DNA from: Tolypeutes matacus
Taxonomy: Eukaryota > Chordata > Mammalia > Cingulata > Chlamyphoridae
Direction of reading: 5' to 3'
Length of the DNA stretch: 64,000 nt
Assembly: GCA_026826555.1 (NCBI GenBank)
Contig: JAKSZT010054570.1
Coordinates: forward strand, 347,177 to 411,176
The position numbers were made by a program, and so were the translations under genes. Every line of letters starts with the position of its first letter. Positions within the stretch are counted from its first letter, which is position 1. The notes beneath the pieces are model-generated. The model was not told where the DNA came from. It worked only from the letters and a program-made list of their open reading frames with translations, and did no database searches. Positions 47,570 through 58,900 of the stretch are shown here, in pieces.

Positions 47570-48205
47570 TGTGGCAAAGGAGAAGAGAGTCAGGTAGACT
47601 GGCGTTGAAATTCAAGGTTTACCTTTCCCAGCACTGTTACTCCCTCTCTCTAAGCTTCAGTTATCTGTAAAACTGTAAATACGAACAATTACCTCAGAGG
47701 ATCTGTATTAGTCAGGGCTCTCCAGAGAGACGGAACTGACAGAGATTTATTATAGGAATTAGCTCATGTGACCATGGGGATTGTCGCGTCCAAATTCCAA
47801 AGGGCAGGCTGCAAGTTGGAAACTCAGTGAAGGTGAAGTTGAATTCCACACGAGAAGCTGCTGGCTGAAGTAGAGATAGAAATTCTTCTTTCCTGACTGC
47901 GGAAATCCTCAGGTCTCACTTTGAGGCCTCCAACTGATTGGCTGAGGAGACTTCTCTCATTGCTGAAGGCAATCTCCTTTGTTGACTGTGGATATAATTG
48001 GCCATAGAAAGAATCAACTGACTAATGATTTCAATCCAAAAAAATGCCCTCGCAGTAACAATTAGGCTAGTGCTTACTTGACCAAACAACTGGACACGAT
48101 AACCTAGCCAAGTTGACACATGAAATTAACCATTATGGCAGCACGTGTGATAAAATGCCTGACAGTACCCAGCCCACTGCCTGGCACTTAGTAAGTACCC
48201 ATTGA
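47570..48205 (+). repeat. MIR SINE split by an LTR
   Basis: The 5' part (47570-47703: gtaaaactgtaaatacgaac, aattacctcagaggatc) and 3' part (48141-48205: ccactgcctggcacttagta, agtacccattg) belong to one MIR, separated by the LTR at 47704-48140. Confidence 0.7.
47704..48140 (-). mobile_element. MLT2-like ERVL LTR
   Basis: Begins tgtattagtcagggctctcc and ends tagccaagttgacacatgaa-attaaccatta, both typical of MLT2 LTRs in reverse. It sits inside a MIR. A target duplication was not identified. Confidence 0.78.
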
Positions 48206-48209
48206 TAGT

Positions 48210-48378
48210 TTCCTTTCTTCTTGCAGCCAGTTAAGTGAATAGCCCGTCTATATCTCTGTTTAGCTGTGTGACTAGGGCAAGAGGGTTCTTCTGTCTAGGA
48301 CTCTGTTTCCTTATCTGTAAAATAGGGAGGGGACATCCAAATGGTCACCAAGGTACCTTTCCATTCTGACATTGTTAC
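48210..48378 (+). repeat. Inverted duplication, arm A
   Basis: This 169-bp segment contains a forward MIR core (tagctgtgtgactagggcaa, ttatctgtaaaataggg). It matches the reverse complement of 49833-49993 (plus a few bases past the LTR) at about 90% or better by hand alignment, well outside MIR core positions too. Confidence 0.88.
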
Positions 48379-48399
48379 AGGCAGGGGAAACCTTCATTT

Positions 48400-48560
48400 A
48401 CTCAGAATAAATATGATATTCTCTGAGTTTTAGTTCCCTCCTCTTTGAAATAGTGATAATAATGCCCACTCACAGAGCTGTTTTGAGGGTTAAAGAACAC
48501 GATGTATGTGGAGTGTCTGAGGTATAGGTAGGAATTTGATAAATAGGAGCTGACATTTAA
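48400..48560 (+). repeat. MIR fragment
   Basis: Forward landmarks: gttttagttccctcctcttt, agtgataataatgcccactc and gttttgagggttaaagaaca. Confidence 0.65.
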
Positions 48561-49832
48561 TTCAGTGAGCTCTTCCACAGCTGATTGTAAATGCAAAATA
48601 CCGTTTGTCCTTTTCATATGTAACCCTCTTCCCCTCAGCTGAAAGTTCCCAACTGTTAAGATAATTCTGAATTTGATCTTTGTCATCTATAAGATCAGCC
48701 ACCGTTTTGCACCCATGGTCAGTTATCAATAAGCATATCAGCTCTAACGGGCTTAGGGTCTCATTTCAGCAGCATCACGTTATTCAGGAGTATTGAGGTC
48801 TTCCTCTTCTCCAACCTCCACTTTCAAGAGGCCACCGAGTCCTGCCACCGAGTCCTGTCAATTCTTTTTTATTTTATTTTTTGCCATGACTCTTGTCCGC
48901 CCTCCTTTGTTCACCCCAATAACCAGCAGCCATGGGCCAGGGCTCTCCTCTTTTGCCAGGACCACTGCCACAGCCTCCTAACCCGTTTCCCCTCAGGTTC
49001 ATCTTCCTTTCCAGTTCCTTCTCCTCGCTGCTGATGGAGGCATCTTGCAAAAACACAAAAAGAAACCCACCCACCCAGACTACTGAAGATGGTTCACTAA
49101 TTACGCTAATAACATTGAGCTACTTTCAATAACCTCAGTGTTAGATTTTGCGTCTTTTTCCCCAATGAACATTCTAAGCATTTAGAACACGGTGGTTTTT
49201 AAAGGAAAGAGCACAGTCATTTAAGTACATTTTCTAAGGTCTTAGAGTTAGGAAGGGACAAAACCAGGTGATCTGATCCCAGCTCCCACTATACTATCTT
49301 CTTGGCTTCACATAATGATGGTGGGGGCGGGGGGGGGATCATGAAAATAAAGCTGTATGATGTTTTAAACAGAATTAACGATACTGAGTACTTTGGCCAT
49401 ATATGGAATATTTGATACATGCCAAAATCTTTTGAATTTTTATGACAGTACTAAGGGATAGATGTCATGGAGAAACATGGGTTTTTTTTAATCTGCAGGC
49501 AAGCTACTCACATGAATTTTACGTTTACCTGGTAGAAGTTTCTTTTTGTGCTCCACCACCTCAAATATCATGCCCCTTCTCCCTGCCTAGCCAAAGTCGG
49601 GGCCCGTGATTAGACTTTGTGGAGCTTAATCACGTGCCTCTAAAGAGAGGGTCCGGTGCGGGCTCTGTGCTCACATGGTGTAGACAAGCTTCTTCTCAGT
49701 CCAGTGTCTTAGTTTCAACCTCCAAGTTGGTGAATGAATTCTGCCTTTTCCATTACCCACAACAGAGCCTCTGTCCTTAGCCTTTAGCCTACAAATGTGG
49801 AATGCTGGTCCCAGCAGGAATCAGACAAGAAA

Positions 49833-49993
49833 GTAGCAATGTCAGAACAGAGAAGTACTTTGGTAACCATTTGGATGCCCCCTCCCTATTTTACAGATAA
49901 GGAAACAGAGTCCTAGACAGAAGAACCCTCTTGCCCCAGTCACACAGCTAAACAGAGGTACAGACGGGCCATTCACTAACTGGATGGAAGAAG
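49833..49993 (-). repeat. Inverted duplication, arm B
   Basis: Reverse complement of 48217-48378. The arm stops at 49993, exactly where a solo LTR begins. The last bases of the homology (aaaggaa) resume at 50586 after the LTR, so the LTR entered after the two arms existed. Confidence 0.88.
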
Positions 49994-50581
49994 TGTAGCC
50001 AGATTTTCTCTAGGTTCTTAGCTAAGCTACATAAAATGAATTTCAAGAGCAAGCCAGGTTAGTTAGACAAGTAATTTATTAAGGAAGGGAAGGAAGAGAA
50101 ATGGGAGAAAATAACAGATTAAGGGTCCCAGGTAGAGAGGAAGGGGCTGAAAAGTGATAAAGAGGGCTGATTTACAGACTACAAATCCCCATTATAGATT
50201 ACAAAATGCCCAGGTTTACTTGCGTGCTGTTCCAGGCAGGGGGCAAGAAGGCAAGTACAGGGGGCCGTTTGGCCTTTGCACTTGCTTTTTAAACCATTAA
50301 TTATTCTGCCCCTTTGCTAATGGTAGGGAAGGAGTCCCAGCTATTTGCTGTTTTAATTGATTACCCCACCCAACAATCCCCCAGGAGGGCCCAATGATAA
50401 GGCCCCTAGAGAATATCTGGGGCTTCTCCTGGCTTCTGGAGGAAATCTCGTTCCGAATGGGGGTTCTCGCAAGTTCTTCCAGCAGCCATCTTGTGGGGTA
50501 CCGATGGCCACATATTTAATGGCAGCGGTTTATCTGCCCGGTTCCAGATCTGTCTATTGCTTCCTAATCTAGCCTGCCTCA
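49994..50581 (-). mobile_element. Solo LTR with 4-bp target duplication
   Basis: A 588-bp unit runs from tgtagccagattttctctag to aatctagcctgcctca (TG...CA ends) and is bounded by GAAG at 49990-49993 and 50582-50585. A 4-bp duplication suggests a class I (gammaretrovirus-like) ERV. On the minus strand there is an AATAAA within cttaataaatt near 50070. Ends are independently supported by the flanking inverted duplication, which continues across the insert. No internal viral genes are present. Confidence 0.75.
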
Positions 50582-50585
50582 GAAG

Positions 50586-53139
50586 AAAGGAAGTTCTTTT
50601 TTGTGTTTTTCTTCCTAAGCAAATTACAAACTCTCTGATGAAGAGCCTGTATTTTAGACTTCTTGGTATTAACCAAAGTCCAGAGCCATATAGTGGGTGG
50701 GCACCATGCATAAATGTATTGAGTGATTTAAATGCATGAGTAAACAGATTATCCTCAGTTCAAACTTATTTGTGGTCTCTTGGGACGATGCGGAATTAGG
50801 AAAAGAGAAGCAAAGAGCAAAAAGGACAATGATCTCTGAACTAATGCTGAAGGAAGAGGGGTGCTTCCTGTCTGAGCCTGGCATCTCCATGGGAATCAGA
50901 GCCTGAGACATGGGCTTCATGGTTTACTGAGAAAAGTGACCCTAGGAAATCGGAGTGGAGACTGAAGAGAGTGAAAATCAGGAAGGAGGGAAAGCAGATA
51001 CAAGGATGTGTCCATGAGTTGGTCTCCACTGCAGGCATCTGGGAACAATTCTGCCAGGGCCTCTAAGGAGCTGTGGGGTAAGAGCCTCAGAATTGTCTGG
51101 GGAGAGCATTTACACATCAGCTCTTGCCCCTCATTGGTCAAAGTTCCCCCAAGGATCAAAGTCATGCATGTATGTGTCCCAGGCAGTTCCCACGGGTGCC
51201 CCCCATTCTGAGAAGTCATAGAAGCGCTGGGGGCAGAAAGCAAGAGATCGGAAGTAGAGGTGACTGTCACACCTGCCTGAAGTTGGCTGCTCCCAAGTGG
51301 CTGGAGTAAAAAGTGGGCTGAGAGCTTGTGGGGCAGGGCCGAGGAACTGTCCCAAAACTTTCCTCCTGTCCAAGCCAATCTATTTTTCAAGAAGAGCACT
51401 ATTTTCAACCAGCTGCAATTCTGCCTCAGTTACATTTTCAATCATTCATTTATTCATTTGACTACTATTTATGGATCAGCTACCAGGTTCCTGTTTGTGT
51501 GTTAGGCCCTATGTTAGTCCAACTAGCAAGTCCCTACTTCCCTTGTGAACTCAAAAAGATTAGTTGCTTTCTTATTAGATTAAAGTTCTCCATGGCAATG
51601 CTGGGTTTCCTGACATTGCTGGTAATGATTTCAGATACTCTGGCCACCTAGATGGGAGACCCAGGAATAATCTCAATAGGGTGCTTTGGATTAATAATTC
51701 ATCTTGGATCCCATCTTCACACCAATCAGCAGTAAGTCATCAGAGACCCCATCTGCTTGGACCACCAATAGGGAACATGTACGCGGAGCACAAAGTTTCC
51801 AGCCACTCCTCTGGGGAAAGTCCTCCACATCCTGGTGGGGTTGTTCTTCCTTTGAGGCTCCTAATGTGTGTACCTGTCACCCTCAGCCACCCACTAGACC
51901 ATCTGTGCCGAGGACAGTGTCGATCTGTAAATGACAGGCATCTGGATTGTGGCTGAGCCACCATTCCAGTGGACAGTCGGGCCTCGCCCTCTGCCTCACG
52001 TGTCGAATCCTGCCTAGAAGACCGAGAATTGGCCTCTTGCCATCTTTCCTTGCTCACTTGGAAAATCCTACCACTCTCTGAACTGGCAGGGCAACCACAG
52101 GTAGGCATTTAGGATCCCAAAACTCTGCAGGCAAAACGTGATGGCCCAAGGGGCCACTGGTAGTTGAGTCTCCAGATTGACTTCACATTGAAAAGCACAG
52201 GCCACCTGTGCAAAAACAGTGTCTGGCTTCTTTCTCAAGTGGGGCCTCCTGCTGCTCCGAGCTGCAGCTGAAAGTGCCCTCCTTCTTGTTTATGTGCAAG
52301 GGCTGGTGGGGCCACAGGCATCAAGGAAAATTCAGTCTCCTATAAATATTTACCCTGCGCATCCTTCTGAGGTAGAAATGAGTGCATGTGGTACTTTAAA
52401 AAAAAATGAGCTCACCAAAAAAATTACGAATCACTGCCCTCCTCTCTGAATCCTAAATGAATGTCCTGCAATACCCTCCCACCACCAGCTGCTTCCTTTC
52501 CCCTGCCTCCACCCTTCTCCATGCCCACATGTAGCCCAGCGCTGGCAGTATTTAAATAGCCCATCTCCCCCCTGCCCCCCATATATGTACAACTCTGGTC
52601 TGGTTCTAGAATCCAGATGTGTCAGTGCTGGCCCAGGACTTTTGGGTTCAACCTGCCTTTCCTGTACAGCCAGCCAGTCTGGGGTTCCCAGGCCTGGGAT
52701 GACCCTGGGCTCCATCCATTCCCTGGGTCTCAGCTTTCCCCTTTCCTTAATACCTCTGGTCCTAGGATTGGGCCTCTCTTTGGTGCTTTCACCTTTGCCA
52801 GTTCTTCTCCAAGAGACTAGACCCCAGAGTCCTGCCCTCAGACCCCAGCCTAGAGGCTGGGATGCCCTCACCCTGCAGATGGTCCCACTAGGTGACACCC
52901 ACCAGCTGCTCAAGATCCACCCTGCTTGGAGACCCTATTGTTGTTCAGACCACCCACTGAGATCCCATTCTCTTCTCTGGGTAAACCTTAGGTGGATCAC
53001 TTCCTAATCATTGCTGACGGCCCCATCTGGGGCACTGTGCGTTCTTCCACTTAGATGGCACCTGTCTCCTGCCCAATCCTTTTCCATGATACCAAGATAC
53101 ACTAAAACAGAGGTTTCTTTTGATTTAAATCTTGCCTTC
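50586..53139. other. Unassigned intron sequence
   Basis: No gene recognised. A short L2 scrap (tttatggatcagctaccagg) may lie at 51440-51500. The frames of 120-163 codons here carry no known motif. Confidence 0.45.
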
Positions 53140-53460
53140 CTCTTGCACACTCAATTCCTTGAACAAGTACCTACTGTACGTGTGGCTCTAAGCCAAGTGT
53201 GATACCCACCTCCAGAGGCTCTCAGTGTAATGGGAGAGGCAGGTGGTTGTAGTTACCTTTGCCTTTGATGGTAATTATTAGTAGAGTAGGAATAAAAGCA
53301 AGAAGGTTTTTCTAATTGGGAGTGGAGAAGGCTCTGGGGAGCCTACTAGAAGAGGTGTGAATTGAAGGATGGTTAAGATCAACGGTTATGGAAAGACAAG
53401 GCATGTGAGGAAGAGGAGTCAGTTTGACTCATAATTCTTGAGGCAATCCTCAAGATCTCA
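53140..53460 (-). repeat. L2 fragment
   Basis: Reverse L2-like landmarks: gaacaagtacctactgtacg, gaggctctcagtgtaatggg and agaggtgtgaattgaaggat. Confidence 0.5.
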
Positions 53461-55265
53461 GGATCTTTTAGTGTTTCCACTTAAGTAACCTTATAACAAC
53501 TTAGGGTCTCTGAGTCAGAGCTGCCAGGAAACTTCCTCCATTTAGCTGTAGGTGATTGGTCCCTGTTAGGTGGCCCATTGACTTAGAGCTATGTGGTGCC
53601 CTTCAGAAGGCCGAGGATTGTTTCCTGGTCCACCTCTCTCTTTTTGCAACCACATGTCCATGGCCAACCACTAATGTTAGGATGTTTATTTGATCACCTA
53701 CTGGTTGTCTTCAGTGTTACCCCAGACCTTTGCCGAATGCCTTGAACTCGGTGCTTAGAAATAAAGAAGACTGAAAGAACAAGTGCCTCCCATGTGCAGG
53801 AGGAGCTCGTTGTCTGAGGTGAACACACTTGGAATACTGGTTAATGTTCCACAGTAGCTCCAGACCTTCTCCTCTCTCCTCAAGAACCCAACCCCACCCC
53901 TGGGCTTGGTCTTTCTTCCTGCTTGATATCATTCTTTTTTTTTTTTCATGAAATTGGCATTTATCTATGGCTGGTGACTCCAAAATCTGCATCTCCAGTC
54001 CCAACTTCTCTCCTGGGTTTCGGCCCATATTCTAACAGACTTCTAGAGTTTTTTCATGGAGGTGCCATAGACATCTCAAATCCAATATGTCCCAAACCTG
54101 TGCCCCTTTATCCACACCCCCACACAACACAGCCCTCTTTTATATCTGCCCTGCCTGCTCTGGCAGCTTCTCACCGCCCAGCTTCTTGGAAGAGATTATA
54201 CCAGCCAGCCCTGAAGATCATTCCCTGTACCCCTAGAGGCTCTACTCTTGTGCAGCTCCTCTACTCTTGTGCAGCTCCTCTACTCTTGTGCAGCTCCTGC
54301 TAACTGGGGATGTTAAAGGATCACCTGGGATTTGCTCATTCAGAGTTGCTCTATGGGCCCCAGAAAATCAAGAGTTGTTCATTCTCTCCAGAACCAGGTA
54401 CATAATTTGTAGGGCCCAGTGCATAATGAAAAAGCAGGAAAAGATTAATTTCCTTTATTCCAGGGTTTCTTTCTTGACCTGTCATGGTGCTATTTATTTA
54501 CTAACTAATGTTGTACCCCCTCAGACACAGGGATACTCACAGGGTGAGTTCAGACCCTCACTGGTGGCCAGGGCCCACCCGACAGCTCTTCATACACACC
54601 TGACCATTCCCAATGGGGGCAGAGAGGAGGGTGGCAGTGGACCTTGGGTGGGTAGGGGAGGCCAAGAACCCTTCCTGGGTGGTGAGGTGGTGGTAGGAAG
54701 TGGGGCTGCACATATGCTAAGGCTCCAAGTCCCCAGCCCATGCTCCTTTGTCCCATCTGCCTTCACTTACAAAACACACATTGAAAGATAACATTATTAA
54801 GGATTTCAAGATGGCAACTGCAGATCATTAAACCTTAAGCATTAGTTCCCTTTCTGATGCAGGACCCAAGGAACTGCACTGATTACCCGCCCATGGAGTC
54901 GTCCCTGGTTTTTCCCTACTTCTTGAGTCAGAGGAAATCTAATTAAAGTGTGCATTACCTTAAAGGCTAAACCTCTACTAATAACCTCTTTTATGCAATT
55001 CTGCATGAATATCATGCTTTACTTTTAAAATAAAATATTAAAGTCACATGTATCCAGACCTCAGCCTAGTTTTGCAGGCCACCTGATAGAAGCACCCTTC
55101 TCTTTTTGGGGGTGCTTGTATTGATGTGCCTGCTTGCAGTTTCCTTTCAGTCCCATCCTTTCCCACACTGTGCCCTTGCTATGAGGGTCTATGGATTCTG
55201 TACCCTGCCTTCCCTCCTTCTGGGTCCTTGGTGTAAATATAAAGCAGGACTTCTGTGTGGGGCAA
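53461..55265. other. Unassigned intron sequence with one tandem repeat
   Basis: Apart from a T run at 53935 and the 19-bp tandem repeat at 54241-54297, no feature is recognised. Confidence 0.45.
54241..54297. repeat. Tandem repeat, 19-bp unit x3
   Basis: The unit tctactcttgtgcagctcc is repeated three times without mismatch. Confidence 0.96.
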
Positions 55266-55267
55266 TG

Positions 55268-55470
55268 AAAGGAAGATGAATTTAGAGCCAGAGAGACCTG
55301 GCTCTAATTCTCATTTTCACCTCCTACTAGCTATGTGACCGTGAGCTAGTTACTCCATCTCTCTAGTTTCATTTTTATCATGTGAAAACTATCTGCCCAC
55401 AGGGTTGGGAGGATCACCTGAGATGCTCTAAGGTACCTGGCAGCTTTCTAGCATTGGCCTCCCCTTGGGC
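55268..55470 (+). repeat. MIR SINE
   Basis: Forward landmarks: tttagagccagagagacctg, ctactagctatgtgaccgtg and agttactccatctctctagt. Confidence 0.8.
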
Positions 55471-55763
55471 CTCCTCAATCTGACTTTTCGGATGTCACTG
55501 CTTCATGCTCTTCCAAGCCTTTGACAAGTCCCCTCTGCTTCCTCAGCCCAGTACGGGGCCTCTGCTCAGGTGGTCTGATGGTGCACTCTACCAGTATTCT
55601 TCTAGAAAGCAAGAGGGGAGAGGACTGCGCTCATGGCTCTGTGCTGATTTTATTGGTTTATTTTATTTTATTTATTTTTCCTTTTTTGTTGCCTCTGCTG
55701 TTTATATAAGGGAGAAAGAGGGAGGGGCCAATGGGCCTTCAGAGACTGAGAAGTCTGAGCCTG

Positions 55764-55850
55764 CATTCACACTCAGAACTCCAATTCACACTCAGACTGC
55801 TATAATGCACACTCAGAACTGCCCCAATTCACACTCAAACTGCTACAATT
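55764..55850. repeat. Degenerate tandem repeat, about 43-bp unit x2
   Basis: Each unit holds two half-units, one with cacactcagaact and one with cacactcaRactgctaYaat. It stops where the L1 sequence starts. Confidence 0.8.
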
Positions 55851-56930
55851 TAACAACAAAAAGACAAACAGCCCATTAAAAAATAGGCAAAGGACCTGAA
55901 TAGACATTTTTCTAAAGAAGGTATACAAATGGTCAATAAGAACATGAAAAGATGCTCAACATCACTGGTCATCAGGAAAATGCAAATCAAAACCACAATG
56001 AAATATCACTTCATACCAACTGGGATGGCTATTATTAAAAAAAAAAAAAGGAGAGGGAGAAGATAATATGCGCTAGAGAAGATGTAGAGAAAAAGAACAC
56101 GTACATTGCTGGTGGCACTAACTATAGAATGGCAAGGCCACTGTAGAAATCAGTGTGGAAGTTCCTCAGAAAATTGAGAATAGAATTACCATAGCACCAT
56201 ATGACCCAGCATCCCATTTCATGGCATATACCCAAAAGAAATGACTACAGGGACTCAAACAGATATTTGCACACCAATGGTCATAGCAGCATTATTCACA
56301 ATAGGCAAAAGGTGGAAACAAACCAAGTGTCCATCAACAGATGAAGGGATAAACAAAATGTGGTAAAAAGAAGTGAAGCGAAGTGCTGGTACATGGGACA
56401 ACACGGATGAACCTTGAAAACACATGTTGAGTGAAATAAGGCAGGTGCAAAAGGATAGATAATGTATGACCTCGATGATATGAAATAATTAGAATATGGC
56501 GATTCAGAGGGTCAGAAACTAGAATATAGGTTCCCAGGGGCCAAGGTGGGGGTAGGGAATGGGGAGTTAATGCTTAAACTGTAGGGTCTCTTTTGGGGTT
56601 GATTGTCAAGTTTTAGTGATGGATGGTGGTGATTGTAACACAACCTTGTGCACATAGTTAATGTGTATAAAAGGGGATTTTTAGGTTGTATATGTGTTAC
56701 TAGAATAAAAATTTAAAAACCAACAACATAAGACTCTATCACACAAACAGTGAACCCTATCGTAAATGATGGACTAGAGTTAATAGTACAATTATAAAAT
56801 CATTCTTTCATGAATTTTAACAAAGGTACCGCACTAATGCAAGGCATTAATAGGGTGGTATAAGGGAACTCTGCATTTTATGCATGATTTTTCTGTTCAC
56901 CTACAACTTCTCTAATAAAAATAATTTTTA
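55851..56930 (+). mobile_element. L1 3' end (ORF2 tail and 3' UTR), degraded
   Basis: Landmarks in order: aataggcaaaggacctgaat, catcactggtcatcaggaaa, gaaatatcacttcataccaa, catagcagcattattcacaa, agtgtccatcaacagatgaa, then 3' UTR text and two A-rich ends near 56715 and 56930. The coding part is full of stops. The second A-rich end suggests a second L1 tail in series. Confidence 0.85.
56537..56564 (+). other. G-quadruplex motif in the L1 3' UTR
   Basis: Four G runs of 3 or more with loops of 7, 2 and 3 bases. Polypurine G-rich motifs are a known property of L1 3' UTRs. Confidence 0.7.
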
Positions 56931-56934
56931 AAAG

Positions 56935-57218
56935 ACAAATATTGTATGATATCACTTATAGGAAACACCTAGAAGCAAAGTTCATAGAGACAGTAGCTTA
57001 TAGGTTACCAGGATTGGAGGCTGGGGTACTAAGGAGAGTTACTGCTTAATGGGTGAAGAGTTTCTGTTTAAGGTGATACAAAAGTAGGAGTAATAGATAT
57101 TAGTGATGGTAGCACAATATTGTGGGTATAATTAATACTACTTAATTTTACACTTGGATGTGACTAAAATGGGAAATTTTTGAGTTGTATAATTGTTACT
57201 ACAATAAATGTTTTTTTT
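56935..57218 (+). mobile_element. L1 3' UTR, next copy, ending at the gap
   Basis: Contains gtatgatatcacttatagga, tgcttaatgggtgaagagtt, gtgatggtagcacaatattg and tacacttggatgtgactaaa, a standard L1 3' UTR order, followed by a T run and the N gap. Confidence 0.78.
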
Positions 57219-57618
57219 NNNNNNNNNNNNNNNNNNNNNNNNNNNNNNNNNNNNNNNNNNNNNNNNNNNNNNNNNNNNNNNNNNNNNNNNNNNNNNNNNN
57301 NNNNNNNNNNNNNNNNNNNNNNNNNNNNNNNNNNNNNNNNNNNNNNNNNNNNNNNNNNNNNNNNNNNNNNNNNNNNNNNNNNNNNNNNNNNNNNNNNNNN
57401 NNNNNNNNNNNNNNNNNNNNNNNNNNNNNNNNNNNNNNNNNNNNNNNNNNNNNNNNNNNNNNNNNNNNNNNNNNNNNNNNNNNNNNNNNNNNNNNNNNNN
57501 NNNNNNNNNNNNNNNNNNNNNNNNNNNNNNNNNNNNNNNNNNNNNNNNNNNNNNNNNNNNNNNNNNNNNNNNNNNNNNNNNNNNNNNNNNNNNNNNNNNN
57601 NNNNNNNNNNNNNNNNNN
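57219..57618. other. Assembly gap (400 N)
   Basis: Exactly 400 undetermined bases. Frames reported across it are artefacts. It starts in a T run at the end of an L1, so a repeat probably caused the break. Confidence 1.
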
Positions 57619-57724
57619 AAGGTAATGCAATCATATGCTGAGTTTGGCTTAGAGAGAGGCCACATTTGAGCAACAAGTAATTGTTCTATGCCATTCCCCC
57701 TTTTAGCGCAAACATTATATGAGA

Positions 57725-57985
57725 GGGAGCATGGCAAAGTGGTTTAGAGCTGGGGATTCTGTAACCAAACTGCTGGAACCCAAATCCAGTCTCCTCCATC
57801 AACTAGCTGTATGATCCTAGTGAGTTACTTAACTACTCTGTGCCCCGGTTGCCTCGTTTGAAATATGAGGATAATCATAATACTTAACCTCATAGGGTTG
57901 GTATGGGACTAAATATATTAATATGGAAAGCACTGAGAACAGTGCCTGGTATAAAGTAAGTACTCAGCTATTATTTTTATTCTAT
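57725..57985 (+). repeat. MIR SINE, nearly full length
   Basis: Forward landmarks: gcatggcaaagtggtttaga, caactagctgtatgatccta, gagttacttaactactctgt, aacctcatagggttggtatg, agtgcctggtataaagtaag. Confidence 0.88.
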
Positions 57986-58171
57986 GATTTATTTTCTCAT
58001 TTGTAGAAGTACAAAAGTTGAAGATTAATTAAAGCACATTAAAAGTAGATATGCCAGGCAGAGATATAAATGAACTGTTTATATAAACCTGAAGTAAGAG
58101 AGTCACACTCAAGTAAGAATTGTTCCCTGCTGAGGACAGCAAACATCTGGAAGGAATTAAATGGGGGAAGA

Positions 58172-58188
58172 GGGTGGGTGGGTGGGGG
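58172..58188 (+). other. G-quadruplex motif GGGT-GGGT-GGGT-GGGGG
   Basis: Four G runs separated by single T bases, the arrangement known to give the most stable parallel quadruplexes. Located 3.2 kb before exon 4 on the coding strand, so it would also be in the pre-mRNA. Confidence 0.92.
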
Positions 58189-58599
58189 TGTATGAGCAGA
58201 GAACACAGAGTGACTGTTGGAAGGAAATAATTCATTCTTGGGGAGGGCAAGTGATCCCAGAAAGGGAGGTTGCTCTAGGGTTATACAGCATGATTTGATG
58301 CCCAAAGAATACTCACTCCAAATAATTTCTGTTCCGATTAGCCAGACTATCTAAAATGTCTACATCGTTCCTTTGAACTAATGCTTGCCTTGAAAAGACC
58401 AGTTTTAAAATGGAAATATACTGGAATAAAAAGGTATCATTTATATCTATGAAATTGACAATACAAAAATTATAATAGTCAATGCAGTGAGGTTGCAGCA
58501 AAACTGGTACATCCAAAAATCTCATATTAAATATCTATTAGTATAACTTTTGAGGAAGTAACTTAGGTATAATTTTTGAGAGTCATAAAAATTTCTATA

Positions 58600-58900
58600 C
58601 TTTTTGACCTACTAATCCAACTCCTGGGAATTGATTGTTTGGAAAAATTTCAAAAGAGGGGGATATTTTTTTGCATTTATTTATCATGATTGGAAAAAAA
58701 AATATCAACAGTAACAGAACAGGTAAATTACAATGCATCTCCTTAATGGGCTCTTATGCAGCCATATAATAACAAAAGACCAAAAGAAGAGTGGGAATAT
58801 GCTTATGAAATAAGTGGAAAACAACACAGAAAATCAAATTGTAAAAACTGGGTATGCATATGGATGGAGCTTGACAAGGATAAGAAAAGGAAAGCACTGT
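58600..58900 (+). mobile_element. Old L1 (L1M-type) fragment
   Basis: Contains ctaatccaactcctgggaat, caggtaaattacaatgcatc, tcttatgcagccatataata and ggaatatgcttatgaaataa. Confidence 0.6.

Noticed and set aside
48210..49993. Explaining the inverted pair as two ordinary MIR copies
   Set aside because: The match includes flanking sequence that is not part of MIR and identity is far above that of independent MIR insertions.
52431..54791. Frames of 160 and 174 codons (52431-52913 minus, 54267-54791 plus)
   Set aside because: They are low in recognisable motifs and lie in intron 3. One runs through a tandem repeat. Nothing suggests a gene.
57138..57737. Frames of 143-199 codons spanning the N run
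   Set aside because: They consist almost entirely of undetermined bases in an assembly gap.
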